From: Odiellus spinosus
Taxonomy: Eukaryota; Arthropoda; Arachnida; Opiliones; Phalangiidae
Direction of reading: 5' to 3'
NCBI GenBank assembly: GCA_963920705.1
Contig: OY987226.1
Coordinates: forward strand, 20,679,600-20,743,599
Length of the DNA stretch: 64,000 nucleotides
The notes under the pieces were generated by a model that saw nothing but the letters and a program-made list of their open reading frames with translations, was not told the DNA's origin and searched no databases. Both the position numbers and the translations under genes were made by a program. Shown in pieces: positions 1-10,080 of the stretch; the stretch's first letter is position 1, and each line of letters begins with the position of its first letter.

Positions 1-1172
1 GAGGAGGTGGCGGTAAATTAACCCATTGTAAAGCTAAATAATGATAATTAATCATTGTTATACCGGCAGGAGGAGGTAAAGGAGGAGCAGCTGGTGGAGG
101 CGGATGGGACCTCGGAGGAGGTGGCGGTAAATTAACCCATTGTTAAGCTAAATAAAGATAATTAATCATTGTTATACCGGCAGGAGGAGGTAAAGGAGGA
201 GCAGTTGGCGGAGGTGGATGGGACCTCGGAGGAGGTGGAGGTATATTAACCCAACATAAAGCTAAATAATGATAATTTATAATTCATTTCGTGTTCCCGG
301 CAGGAGGTGGCAAAGGAGGAGCAGTTGGTGGAGGCGGATGGGACCTCGGAGGAGGCGGAGGTAAATTAACCCAATATAAAGCTAAATAATGATAATTTAC
401 AATTCATTTCGTGTTCACGGCAGGAGGCGGTAAAGGAGGAGCAGCTGGTGGAGGCGGATGGGACCTCGGAGGAGGCGGAGGTAAATTAACCCACTATAAA
501 GCTAAATAATCATAATTTATAATTCATTTCGTGTTCACGGCAGGAGGTGGTAAAGGAGGAGCAGCTGGTGGAGGCGGATGGGACCTCGGAGGAGGCGGAG
601 GTAAATTAACCCACTATAAAGCTAAATAATCATAATTTATAATTCATTTCGTGTTCACGGCAGGAGGTGGTAAAGGAGGAGCAGCTGGTGGAGGCGGATG
701 GGACCTCGGAGGAGGCGGAGGTAAATTAACCCACTATAAAGCTAAATAATCATAATTTATAATTCATTTCGTGTTCACGGCAGGAGGTGGTAAAGGAGGA
801 GCAGTTGGTGGAGGCGGATGGGACCTCGGAGGAGGCGGAGGTAAAATAAACCCACTATAAAACTAAATATGGTTAATTAACTATAAAAATCGATTTTCCC
901 GGTAAAGGAGGTGGAAAAGGAGGCGCAGCTGGTGGCGGAGGATGGGATTTGGGAGGAGGCGGTGGCGGAGGAGGTTAGTAAAATATTAAGTGACCAGTTA
1001 CAACATTAACGCGGCAGCAAATTTAATCAATTAAAATGGCAATATTTCTTTTGCAGGTGGAAAAGGAGGTGGTGGTGGAGGAACGGTTATTCCAGTTCTC
1101 GTGACCATTCCAGCAGTGGGAGGAGGAGGCGGGGGAGGAAAGGGCGGCGGAGGAGGAGGCGGATGGAACTAA
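1..1172 (+). CDS. Glycine-rich repeat protein, 3' part of a multi-exon gene
   Basis: This is the downstream end of a split gene; its start and any signal peptide lie before the window. Exons inferred from splice sites and frame are 1-12 (partial), 70-126, 184-240, 304-360, 424-480, 544-600, 664-720, 784-840, 908-973 and 1057-1172. Every intron begins GT and ends AG, and every junction is phase 1, so all exons join in one frame. Each 57-bp exon encodes GGGKGGAAGGGGWDLGGGG or a close variant. The last exon encodes GGKGGGGG, a hydrophobic patch TVIPVLVTIPAV, more glycine and a final GWN before TAA. The composition resembles structural glycine-rich proteins (cuticle, silk or adhesive type), but I recognise no named family. 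The function is unknown; the exon structure is seen in the sequence, and the expression is inferred. Confidence 0.8.
13..973 (+). repeat. Tandem exon-intron cassette array (114 then 120 bp period)
   Basis: Eight cassettes run head to tail. The first two introns (13-69, 127-183) are 57 bp, giving a 114-bp period. The following ones are 63 bp, giving a 120-bp period. The intron copies at 481-543, 601-663 and 721-783 look identical by eye, and the exons at 544-600 and 664-720 are also identical. This points to recent duplication or homogenisation of exon and intron together. The last unit (841-973) is divergent: its intron is 67 bp and its exon 66 bp. Confidence 0.9.
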
Positions 1173-1209
1173 ACACTCCTATACCGAAAATGTCTACTTC
1201 TGTTCTAAG

Positions 1210-1215
1210 AATAAA
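1210..1215 (+). other. Polyadenylation signal AATAAA
   Basis: AATAAA lies 38 bases after the TAA of the glycine-rich gene, which is a normal distance for an animal 3' end. It supports the terminal-exon call. Confidence 0.6.
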
Positions 1216-2374
1216 TTATTTTTCCTCAAAATCAAAGCTTTCTGTTATTATTTTTGAAGACTCAGACCTCATTTTCCTTATTTCCTACGCCCAAGTTCGA
1301 TTTGCGCAAGAAAAAGGTCGTTAGCTAATTTTCGGTTATGGTCATTATGAGGCAAAAACCAAAATAGAATTCCGCCAAGGCCGCGTAAAACAAGTTGGGA
1401 AAACCAAAATCTATTACCAATCTGAATGCCAACATGGGCCAAGTAACGATAAATCCACGACATGACTCTTCCCCGTTTGAGGGAATAAAATTCTCGGTCG
1501 GCCAAACAAACAGCCTTCGTACAGCGTGTGACGTCATATGACGTCACTTTGCTCCCAAAACGCCATACCTTTGACTGTACAAACTTGATCCCAAAAAACG
1601 CGTCATCACGGTACGGTGATGACGTAGCCTGTTTCTTTTAGTAGACGCTAGAGTCATGTCCTGGATTTATCGTTTCTTGGTCCATGATGCCAAGTAGTCT
1701 AAACAATAGCGAAATATTTACAAGAGAAGGGAATAGAACCATGACAGGTGGTTTGAATATTTATCCTAGTAAATAAAGCCCGTAGACCTGTTTTTCTAGC
1801 GCTTCTTCTACTAATTATAAGATATATCCGCGTAGTTAATCATTCCGGAAATAAATCCAAATGATTTTAAAAATCAAAATTTGAAACTACAAATTTTGAA
1901 GCATGTAGGTTCTAGCCCTAACAGACGACGTGCCCTGGTCACGGACCAGTTTATTTATTCCAGGCCGGGGGGGGGGGCGGGTCTGACGTCCTCTTAAAAA
2001 ACTATTTCTCGACGTATCGCGATTAACTTTCTGTCCAGTCCAAACAAAGGATGAAAATTAGAATATTTTCTTACGGTACAATTGTTCAGTGCAATCCGCA
2101 TTCACAATTAAAAAGTTATGGAACATAAGTTCACTCAAAGGGACTTGGAAAACAAACGAAAAGGGCCTCAAAATGATCTCAAAGAAGCCTATACTGTTGA
2201 GCTAAAAAAAAAAAAATAGGGGGCTTCTAAAAGTTATAAACCTGGGTACGAAAAAATATTGGCCACCACTAGGTCAAAGTCGCCGAAGTATCGTGGTAAT
2301 TCGCAGTTACGTATCATAATTAGGAAGTTATAAAAGAAAAAAAATAGATTCAAATAAAAGTTGCTTCACCAAAC
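1216..2374. other. Intergenic stretch with a diverged inverted repeat
   Basis: No convincing gene. Positions 1431-1469 and 1650-1688 are inverted copies of about 39 bp with a few mismatches, separated by 180 bp, so this is probably an old palindromic element. An 89-codon open frame on the minus strand (1278-1547) overlaps it and has no recognisable domain. A G-run lies near 1967-1980. Confidence 0.5.
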
Positions 2375-2632
2375 CTAAGCACGCGTTTGAAAACGTTTCG
2401 CTAGAGTCGTGTGAACGGGAAACAGTCTTTTCTCGAATCGATTTGATTTGATTTCTCGAAACTGTTTCGGGAACCAGTTTCACGCCAATTCGGTTTCAAC
2501 AACCGATAGATGAAGCTACAATAAATCGATTTATAAAGATAATGCGTGAACACATGACGCTAAAAACGATTCCTGGCGTTTTCAATATCAGTTTGATTCT
2601 ACAGTTTCAAATCAATTAATAAATGCGATGGG
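2375..2632 (+). repeat. Dispersed repeat family D, copy 1
   Basis: A roughly 260-bp repeat containing the motifs AACGTTTCGCT, GGAACCAGTTTCA, ATCGATTTATAAAGATAATG and GTTTGATTCTAC. Copies of the same sequence occur at 18127-18393 and 55560-55802 (opposite strand) and at 52345-52642 (same strand). It has no coding capacity and is probably a non-autonomous DNA element. Confidence 0.7.
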
Positions 2633-3111
2633 TTCGTTATCATTGGTGACAAAAACTAAAGGGATAATCCCTTGTTACTGATATTCCAACCCGAAAAAAC
2701 TGGTCTCTTTCTCATGTCAGCCTCAATCTTCTTACAGGGCAGCTGGACAAATAATTTGGCCTGTACATGACAGTTAAAGGTTCACAAAATTGACCAACAT
2801 ATGAGAACAAACACGTTTACGATAAAAACAAACGAAATTAAACTATGTCTCTACCAAACAATTATCTCGATAATTGTAACCAAATATTGCTGCAAACCTC
2901 AAATAATACAGGAAAATCTACGAAAATAGAACAATTTATACTATGGGAAAAGTTTGAATGCTGAGCGCGTACGAACTCACGCTATATATTTAATCGTTAA
3001 TTTCAGAACAACATAACGTTGGAAGGAGAAACTCACCAATAGGCGCAAAAGGAGAAGTCTTGTAAAAAATTATCGTATCGAAATTTTATATTTATGTAAA
3101 AATATTGAATC
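2633..3111. other. AT-rich intergenic DNA, nothing recognised
   Basis: No open frame of note, no clear repeat and no RNA gene was seen. Confidence 0.5.
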
Positions 3112-3436
3112 ATAAAGGGATTTTTTTTATCGATTCCTTATCGTTTAAATAGGCCTAATCTAACAGTTAAAAATTACAAACAAATAAATTTAAAACTTAC
3201 CATCAAAATAGGCTTAGCTGGATTCATGGAGATATCCTTAACTCCCCGTATAAGGCACGGATCATGGAGATCCAGCATTCTCCAGCCATCGATCAATGTC
3301 ATTGGTCGCTAGTCCTTATATGGCGAGTTCAGGTCATCTCCATGAATCCAGCTAAGCCTATTTTCCAAGTAAGTTTTTAATTTTATTTCTAGTTTAATAA
3401 TTTAAACGATAAGGAATCGATAAAAATCGCTTGTTT
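3112..3436. mobile_element. Palindromic MITE family A, decayed copy
   Basis: It matches the complete copy at 19927-20367. Shared parts are TATCGATTCCTTATCGTTTA near both ends and the inner arms ATAGGCTTAGCTGGATTCAT / GAATCCAGCTAAGCCTAT, with a short hairpin region in the middle. The terminal AGGGAGAATGCAAC is reduced at the left end and absent at the right. It is an old copy. Confidence 0.75.
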
Positions 3437-4755
3437 TTCGGCTGTTAAAACTACTAATTCTGTCCCTTTACTGCTTTGACCCTCATTGCGTATAAATGCA
3501 CGTTTTTGAGTAGTGCGAAGCTAAACTTTTTTTGTATAAAATAACTATATGTCGTATATATTTAATTATTGTAATAGCAATTTATGGTAGGGTCGCCTAA
3601 TTCTGAACGCACTTTCATTTAAAAATGTATAACTTTACTTAACTTTGGTTGGGTCTATTTAAAGATGGAAGGGCTCATTTTGCAGATTAGGAATGGGGCT
3701 ATTCACGGAATGCAGCTTCAACACTCTAGGAAAAGATCCGGAGTAGATACGACCCTAATTAGCCAACCGCGATAATTAGCCTAATTAATTAGACCGTTTT
3801 TAAGGGAATGTTTCCCTTTAGGGTCCGGTTAATAAGGTTTTACGAGCTTCGGAAAAATCCCAGGCTTACGCGCCCGATTTCGTCGTAATGTTGGAGTTTC
3901 CCGCTACAAAATAAACTTCTCAAACCCAGAATTTGGCCACAAACTTTTCGGCGAAAACGTAATTTCAAAATATATCTAAAAATTTCTAATTCTGAAAATA
4001 TATGAAAAACTCGCAAAATTTGCAAAAGGAACCACTTCCGCACCTCCAATCGAGAAACGAGTGTCACCAATGGATTTCTGGGCCGAATTTAACATGGGAA
4101 AGGCGGAATTAGCGCGATCGAGATAATTAAGTGTGGTCCCCAGACAAATAACAGTAAAATACTTCTACAATTGTTAAAAGATTAGTAATTGGTGAATCGA
4201 ACAATTCATTTATAAATTAAGTTAAAATTAGGGAGAAATTAGATTAAAATTTAGACGATTAGATTAAGAATTCAGACAAAGCCAATCAACGAAGAAATGT
4301 TTTGATACTAAGGCCCGAACTAACGAAATAAGAGTACTCGGCACAATTAATTTATGTTAACAAAGAATTTATTCATTCTCCTTTGAAATTCAATTAAAGT
4401 AAAGTATTGTTTTCTCACACGGTATACTTGAAATAAATATTTGAATCTACACTTCCATTATCGTATTACACTCTTTATAATATGCCATAATTTCATTTTT
4501 CTAAACTGAAATAATAACACGTACGAACAACAAACCTACAATTTAAAAATTACCCTTTATGTAACTCTTCGTTCACTCCAATTCTCATGAATAATTGAAA
4601 ATATATAGAACGACAGCGAGCCGTTCGTCGGAAGTGGTACAAGATTACAGAAGGTATAATACTATAGCTAGCTTGACATCTAAAGCAAACTAATTCTGAT
4701 TGCGTACGTTATAAAACCATATAAATGGAATTCATATCACCTATTTATTGTATAC
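3437..4755. other. Intergenic; fragment of another repeat at 3460-3550
   Basis: Positions 3460-3550 (TCTGTCCCTTTAC, TATAAATGCAC, TAGTGCGAAGC) resemble the outer arm of the composite at 24.0 and 27.9 kb. The rest shows no gene or repeat that I can support. Confidence 0.4.
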
Positions 4756-4762
4756 GTATAGT

Positions 4763-5146
4763 CAGAAGCCGATGAAACTCTCCTTTGAAGTCTATTACTC
4801 GCGGGTCTTGTCTACCCCTCTCTGTATGGGTTAGTTTCAAAAAGCGCGATTCGTACGCCTCCTAACGGTAGATATTTTCGGAGCGGGAGTTCGTCGAGCC
4901 ATGGATTAATTATACGTGCACGTATAATTAATCCATGGTCGAGCGAATATCTCTAGCAGCCTTGGAGTTCGGCAAAAAAACGTCGTCGTTTGTGGAGAGA
5001 GAGAGAATTTCAAATTTCCCGTAGACAGGGGGTATGAAGTAGGACCCCTCCGATCTCGTAAAATTGGGAATTTTACCCATACAGAGAGGAGCGCTATATG
5101 GAACATTAGAGTAGTAGACTTCAAAGGAGGGTTTCATCGGCTTCTG
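4763..5146 (-). mobile_element. MITE family B, copy 1, inverted relative to the other two
   Basis: It begins CAGAAGCCGATGAAAC and ends with the reverse complement. It is flanked by the 7-bp direct repeat GTATAGT at 4756-4762 and 5147-5153. It is 384 bp against 337-339 bp for the copies at 20.8 and 21.2 kb. The difference is a 45-bp insertion described separately. It has no coding capacity. The 7-bp target duplication (8 bp if the first C is counted) does not settle the superfamily. Confidence 0.88.
4899..4938. repeat. Perfect 40-bp palindrome inserted in MITE B copy 1
   Basis: The half-site CCATGGATTAATTATACGTG is followed directly by its exact reverse complement. It is flanked by a duplicated TCGAG (4894-4898 and 4939-4943), which occurs once at the matching site of the two sister MITEs. 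This looks like a minimal insertion consisting only of two inverted ends with a 5-bp target duplication. Confidence 0.85.
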
Positions 5147-5162
5147 GTATAGTCTGTCCACC

Positions 5163-5300
5163 TTAAAGGGACCAGGAAACCAGTTTTCAAAACGACTAAT
5201 TCATTCTTAATTTAGACGGACCAGGTCATTTGAAACAAATCTCCAAATATATGTTAGTTCGAAATAGCAATATAAAAACAAATCTTTATTTAAATTTCAA
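5163..5300 (+). mobile_element. Partial TTAA-flanked element of family I
   Basis: It starts TTAAAGGGACCAGGAAACC, continues with CCAAATATATGTTAGTT, and matches the left part of the element at 37499-38074. I could not place its right end. Confidence 0.5.
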
Positions 5301-5499
5301 TGCAGTTCATTAGCCAATCACTAATGACATCGTTTTTCCCTGACCATACCCCAGTTCCGTCTTAATTCATCTTATTTACAGAATATAAACTAGAGACTAG
5401 GCTACCACCGCTCAGAGGAAACGTTGTTATTTTTGTTGGACCGTGAGAAAGGTTATGTGAATACCTTTATCAATTGGGCCATAGTCCAGAAATATTGTG

Positions 5500-5824
5500 A
5501 CGGTGACCATATAATAAATTTTTACACATATTTATGAAAGCCTCCGTGATACTAGATATGACAATTGTTTTATTTAGGACAATATCAAAATTTTCGGACT
5601 ATTCCCGGACTCAGAATTAAAAATTATGTTCAATTACACGAAAATAAGGGGTAACAAATCATAGCAGTGTTCAATTAATTATGTTTAATGACTCATGAAC
5701 TTATTATCCTGCAAATTCCAGCTATATAGGGCTTTCATGATGTATCGGTATAATTTACAGCAATATTTCAAAACACAGTCTAAGAGAGAAAAAAACCATA
5801 GCCCTGTTCAATTCAAAAAGATTT
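5500..5824 (+). repeat. About 160-bp tandem repeat, left part
   Basis: The segment TCATGATGTATCGGTATAAT with flanking TTCCAGCTATAT and AACACAGTCTAAG matches the two units at 17026-17341. The right part of the same array resumes after the nested insertions. An older diverged unit is visible near 5540-5600. Confidence 0.6.
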
Positions 5825-5946
5825 TTAAAGGGAGAATGCAACCTAATTACAAGTGATTTTTTATCGATTCCTTATCGTTTAAATAGGCCTAATCCATCGA
5901 TAAAAAGTTTACAGTACAAATATTAAACTAGAAATAAATTTAAAAC

Positions 5947-6118
5947 TGTTATATGATTGGCTGATCATACTGTTCTCTGATTGGTTGTAGAGGAGCGCAA
6001 TGCGCATGACGATAGTCTACTTGTTAACTAGATCAGGTGTGACAAGGCATTCGATATTATGTAGCGCTTGTAAAGAGATTAAACTATTTCCTAGTATCGG
6101 CGTCTTTAATTCTTAACA
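5947..6118 (+). repeat. 5' LTR
   Basis: A 172-bp direct repeat with TG...CA ends, indistinguishable by eye from 16547-16718. It is short for a Gypsy LTR. Confidence 0.93.
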
Positions 6119-6138
6119 TGGTGATAGAGTCGGGATCA
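6119..6138 (+). other. Probable primer-binding site
   Basis: TGGTGATAGAGTCGGGATCA follows the 5' LTR directly. A TGG start complementary to a tRNA CCA end is the usual arrangement; I do not assign the tRNA. Confidence 0.6.
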
Positions 6139-6222
6139 CTAAAACTTAGTTAAAAAACGGAAATATTTCGCGTTAGTAAGATAAAGTACTAAATCGCCAA
6201 GGATAATAAAGCGTGCATCAAA

Positions 6223-6708
6223 ATGACGACTTTCAAAGGCCCAACACATTTTATACCGGGGCCTGATCCAGCTTCAGCATGGCTTGATTACAAGGACAGC
6301 TTTCGAATTTATGCAGTTGCAGCAAATCTCGGCGCCGAAACCGTTGCTAGGCAACGAGCGACTTTTCTACACATTTTAGGACCTGCTGGACGACGTATTT
6401 TCAATACACTAACGATTAATGAACCGGAAGATGAACAAACGCTTGAGGTAATATACTCAGCCTTTGACAGTTTTTATGAACCTTACAAAAACGTAACATA
6501 TCTTCGTTACATGCTAATATGCACAAAGCAATTAGAGCACCAAACTTTTGATGATTTTTTAACGGATTTGAAAACCAAGGCCCAAAACTGTGAACTGGAT
6601 GATCTCCAAGATGATCTTATCACACTAATGATAGTTATGGGGATTAGGAAAGAAACAACACGTAAACATCTCCTCACTATTCCAAGACTTAAACTTAAAA
6701 AAGCTGTA
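6223..6708 (+). mobile_element. gag-derived part of the LTR element (fossil)
   Basis: Capsid-type gag sequence (ATFLHILGPAGRRIFNTL, TYLRYMLICTKQLEHQTFDD, LITLMIVMGIRKETTRK) typical of Gypsy-group gag proteins. It ends at the point where the DNA transposon is inserted. Confidence 0.8.
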
Positions 6709-7727
6709 AAAAGAACAACAGCAACTCCCCATAAGAGTCTGGGTACACGTAATGTTAAAAATTTTGGTCTCTTTTATGAAAAATACGTATTTTATGATTA
6801 AAATAGGGTAGTTGGGGGATAATTTAAACGTAAAATTCGAGCTCACAACTGTAAATTTTGGGAACGAATGGAAGGTTTCTTCCATAATGTAAAGAATAGG
6901 AAGAATCTATGACTTCCGTGCCGGATATGAAAGCCTTCCCCCACACGAAAATCTTGAACGGTTATTATTTTAGATTCATAATTATGTTAGGAAAATATTA
7001 GGAAAGAATTATTTTGTAACTGCCACGGGTATAGTGCTGGCGGCAAAATGAAATTCGTATATTTTTGGTCTACTATGCCTCGAAATCCTCGAAAACGCCT
7101 GTAGAAGTGTTCCACTTGTCAAGCATTCATGCAGTAGGCTTTTGCTAGCTTTACAGGGGCCGTGCAAAGACTATATAGCTTACTTGAATAGTCTTTGGTG
7201 TATAAGAAACTCGAAAAATAAATAGAGAAATCATACCAATTAGAAGATACTGGAGTAGTATCTTTAATTTTTATTTCATATTAAACAAAACATACTTGTA
7301 TAAAACGGACAAATTATTCATTTAACGCTAAGGTTTTCTACGTTTAACGTATGTCTGGTAGTTCAAGCTCAGTGGCATCTTCACACACTACACGCAATTT
7401 TGACTGGTACCAACTGCCTCGATCTTCATGGCGACGATAACCAAGATACCAGATTACGCTGCTAACGTGAACACAAGTACCTTTGGTCAAACTACCACCT
7501 TTGCAATTGCAATACCATAACGAATTAGAGCTTGGTGAACAGCTGAGGTGGAAAATTGACCAGGCACGCGTATACGAATTAAGTCATGTTCAACTTTGGA
7601 CACTTCGACGCTGAAAGAGCCGGATTTCTCTATAGTCAACGCCACATAAGATTCAGCGCGTTTCGTTTTAAAGTCGCTCATTACCACCTCACGTACATCA
7701 CTTTCACGAAGTACAGGGAAGTCTTCA
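6709..7727 (-). repeat. Left terminal inverted repeat with antisense transposase tail
   Basis: The reverse complement of this segment matches 9662-10720. It therefore includes 3' non-coding sequence and about 140 codons of the transposase C terminus in antisense. A minus-strand open frame at 7487-7801 is this copied tail (VLRESDVREVVMSDFKTKRA and onward) and not a separate gene. Confidence 0.88.
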
Positions 7728-7830
7728 CTAATTAAAGACGTCTTTAATATTTTTTGCCAGCCAGGTTGGCGAAAAATAATTAAACCTGTTTTTATAAACA
7801 TTAAAAAAATTGTAATATCTGGTTTGAACC

Positions 7831-10080
7831 ATGATCTTAAGAACTTTCCTTATCAATAACATCAATGTGAGAGTCACTTGGAATTTGGAGATGGCTCCAA
7901 ATACATGTTACGCGTGCAATCGGAAAGTTACCAATAGTACAAGTAGAGGTATAGGCACTCACGTAAAGGCTGGCTTTGCTCGTTTTCTTCGTTTTAGTAA
8001 AGGGTTATTACCACTTGTAATTAATAGCAAAACAACGAAGATTTGTTTAAAGTGCTCGGGTCTGTCACGAAAGTTTCAAACGTTCTTAAATGCTAGCAAA
8101 TCGTCCTTCAGTAGTGATCATGGCTCTTCAACGTCATCGTCTTCACCGCAAAAACGAAGACAAATGACGCAAGTATCTAATCCATCAACGTCAACAGTAC
8201 CTGAGCCATCAACGTCCACAGTACCTGAACCAACAAAGTCCACAGTATCTAATCCATCACCGTCACCAATGCCTCAGCCATCAACGTCGCAATTACCACG
8301 AAAGCGTACGTCATCAAACACTATTGCCATAAAGCACAGTTGTGTTCGGCCCCTGCCAAAGACTTGCTTCATTTGCGGTGTTAGTACACGAACCAGGGTA
8401 AAAGCCGAAGTGAGAACAAGTATATTTGTGGAAAGAGCCATATTTATTCATCTGGACAACCGAATGTGCTCCACGCATCTCGTTAACGGAGAGCTTCCCA
8501 CCGAAATAATTGCTGGAATTCAGGTTTCCGCTAGATCAACCATTATGACTGCCACGGACATTGAGCAACTATTACAGGACCTCAGGAAATGTGTTAACGA
8601 CCTACGGACGCCGAGCTTTGACAACTTCATACAAAGTGATGAAGACTGTAAAGTATTAACTTCATTGTCCCTGCACGAGTTCCTAGAGTTGCATTCGACT
8701 ATTGAGGACATTATTCGTACCATCAGATGCTGTTCGTCGAAGACAGCTCTAGCAGTATTATTGGTGAAATTACGATTGGGTATCTCCAATAAGGTGTTAT
8801 CAACTTTATTTCATTTAACTGAAAGATCGGTATCAAACACGGTAAACGCGGTTATTATGGCTTTATCGGAGCATTTCGTGCCACATCATTTTGGCCTGCA
8901 ACACTTATCACGTGACAATCTGATAACAAACCATCAATCTGGAGCAGCAGTAAAACTCTTTGCTAACAACAAGCCTAATTGTCTTATTACCATTGTAGAT
9001 GGCACCTATATCAAGGTTGGAAGATCCAAGGACTATACCGTTCTTCACAAATCCTTCTGTGTGCACAAAGGCCAGCATATCCTCAAGCCAATGTTAATGG
9101 TAACAACTACGGGTTACATAATAGATATAATCGGACCCTACTTTGCTAATGGCCGCAATAACGACGCGCGCATTTTAAACCATTCTATCAAAAAGAGAGA
9201 AGAACTCCAGTCTTTCTATCAAGTTGGTGACGTTGTACTGGCAGACCGCGGTTTTCGAGACTCCAACAGCGTACTGACTGAACTGGGTGTGGACTTACAA
9301 ATGCCTTCGTTCTTGTCTAAAGGCGAGAAGCAAGTAAACACGCAAGAAGTTAATCGTTCCCGACAAGTAACGTACCTCAGGTGGCCGGTTGAAGTTAGGA
9401 ATGGGCATTTGCAGACGGTGTATCGTTTTTTTCAAAACCGTATACCTGTGCATATGTTACCATTAGTTCCGGAACTTCTTCAAATTGCTGCGCTGTTGAA
9501 CGCCTACCACCCGGAGTTACATCTTAAAGGTTCCTGGGAAGACTCCGTCGAAAAAATGCTGGCAGTCTCTACGAAAGAAAATCCTCTTAAGGAAGTAGTT
9601 GAGCGCGATAATCTGCTTCGCAAACCGTCTAAATGGCAACGAATTGAGGATAGTGAATTTCAAGACTTCCCTGTACTTCGTGAAAGTGATGTACGTGAGG
9701 TGGTAATGAGCGACTTTAAAACGAAACGCGCTGAATCTTATGTGGCGTTGACTATAGAGAAATCCGGCTCTTTCAGCGTCGAAGTGTCCAAAGTTGAACA
9801 TGACTTAATTCGTATACGCGTGCCTGGTCAATTTTCCACCTCAGCTGTTCACCAAGCTCTAATTCGTTATGTACCGAACGGGACAGGTGCAAATGCCATT
9901 AAAGGCTGGTATTGCAATTGCAAAGGTGGTAGTTTGACGATAGGTACTTGTGTTCACGTTAGCAGCGTAATCTGGTATCTTGGTTATCGTCGCCATGAAG
10001 ATCGAGGCAGTTGGTACCAGTCAAAATTGCGTGTAGTGTGTGAAGATGCCACTGAGCTTGAACTACCAGACATACGTTAA
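7831..10080 (+). CDS. DDE transposase with N-terminal zinc motif and C-terminal SWIM finger
   Basis: 749 codons without interruption. It probably cuts and moves its own element. Residues 26-75 have a C-x2-C (26/29) and a C-x2-C (72/75) pair, resembling a ZAD-type zinc module. A Ser/Thr/Pro linker with repeated STVPEP follows, then another Cys pair (FICG). A helix-turn-helix region of HTH_Tnp_4 type (LRLGISNKVLSTLFHLTERS) starts near residue 314. The DDE core has IVDGTYIKV (Asp390), VLADRGF (Asp472) and WPVEVRNGH (Glu521), with FCVHKGQHILKPMLM between. The C terminus has a SWIM pattern WYCNCKGG...GTCVHV (Cys695, Cys697, Cys707, His709). Met21 at 7891 is an alternative start just before the first zinc pair. 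AATAAA follows about 70 bases after the stop. It looks intact. Confidence 0.88.
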   Translation: MILRTFLINNINVRVTWNLEMAPNTCYACNRKVTNSTSRGIGTHVKAGFARFLRFSKGLLPLVINSKTTKICLKCSGLSRKFQTFLNASKSSFSSDHGSSTSSSSPQKRRQMTQVSNPSTSTVPEPSTSTVPEPTKSTVSNPSPSPMPQPSTSQLPRKRTSSNTIAIKHSCVRPLPKTCFICGVSTRTRVKAEVRTSIFVERAIFIHLDNRMCSTHLVNGELPTEIIAGIQVSARSTIMTATDIEQLLQDLRKCVNDLRTPSFDNFIQSDEDCKVLTSLSLHEFLELHSTIEDIIRTIRCCSSKTALAVLLVKLRLGISNKVLSTLFHLTERSVSNTVNAVIMALSEHFVPHHFGLQHLSRDNLITNHQSGAAVKLFANNKPNCLITIVDGTYIKVGRSKDYTVLHKSFCVHKGQHILKPMLMVTTTGYIIDIIGPYFANGRNNDARILNHSIKKREELQSFYQVGDVVLADRGFRDSNSVLTELGVDLQMPSFLSKGEKQVNTQEVNRSRQVTYLRWPVEVRNGHLQTVYRFFQNRIPVHMLPLVPELLQIAALLNAYHPELHLKGSWEDSVEKMLAVSTKENPLKEVVERDNLLRKPSKWQRIEDSEFQDFPVLRESDVREVVMSDFKTKRAESYVALTIEKSGSFSVEVSKVEHDLIRIRVPGQFSTSAVHQALIRYVPNGTGANAIKGWYCNCKGGSLTIGTCVHVSSVIWYLGYRRHEDRGSWYQSKLRVVCEDATELELPDIR

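Noticed and set aside
1278-1547. 89-codon minus-strand frame as a host gene
   Set aside because: No domain, no splice context, and it overlaps an inverted repeat.
7487-7801. Separate minus-strand gene of 104 codons
   Set aside because: It is the antisense copy of the transposase C terminus within the left inverted arm.
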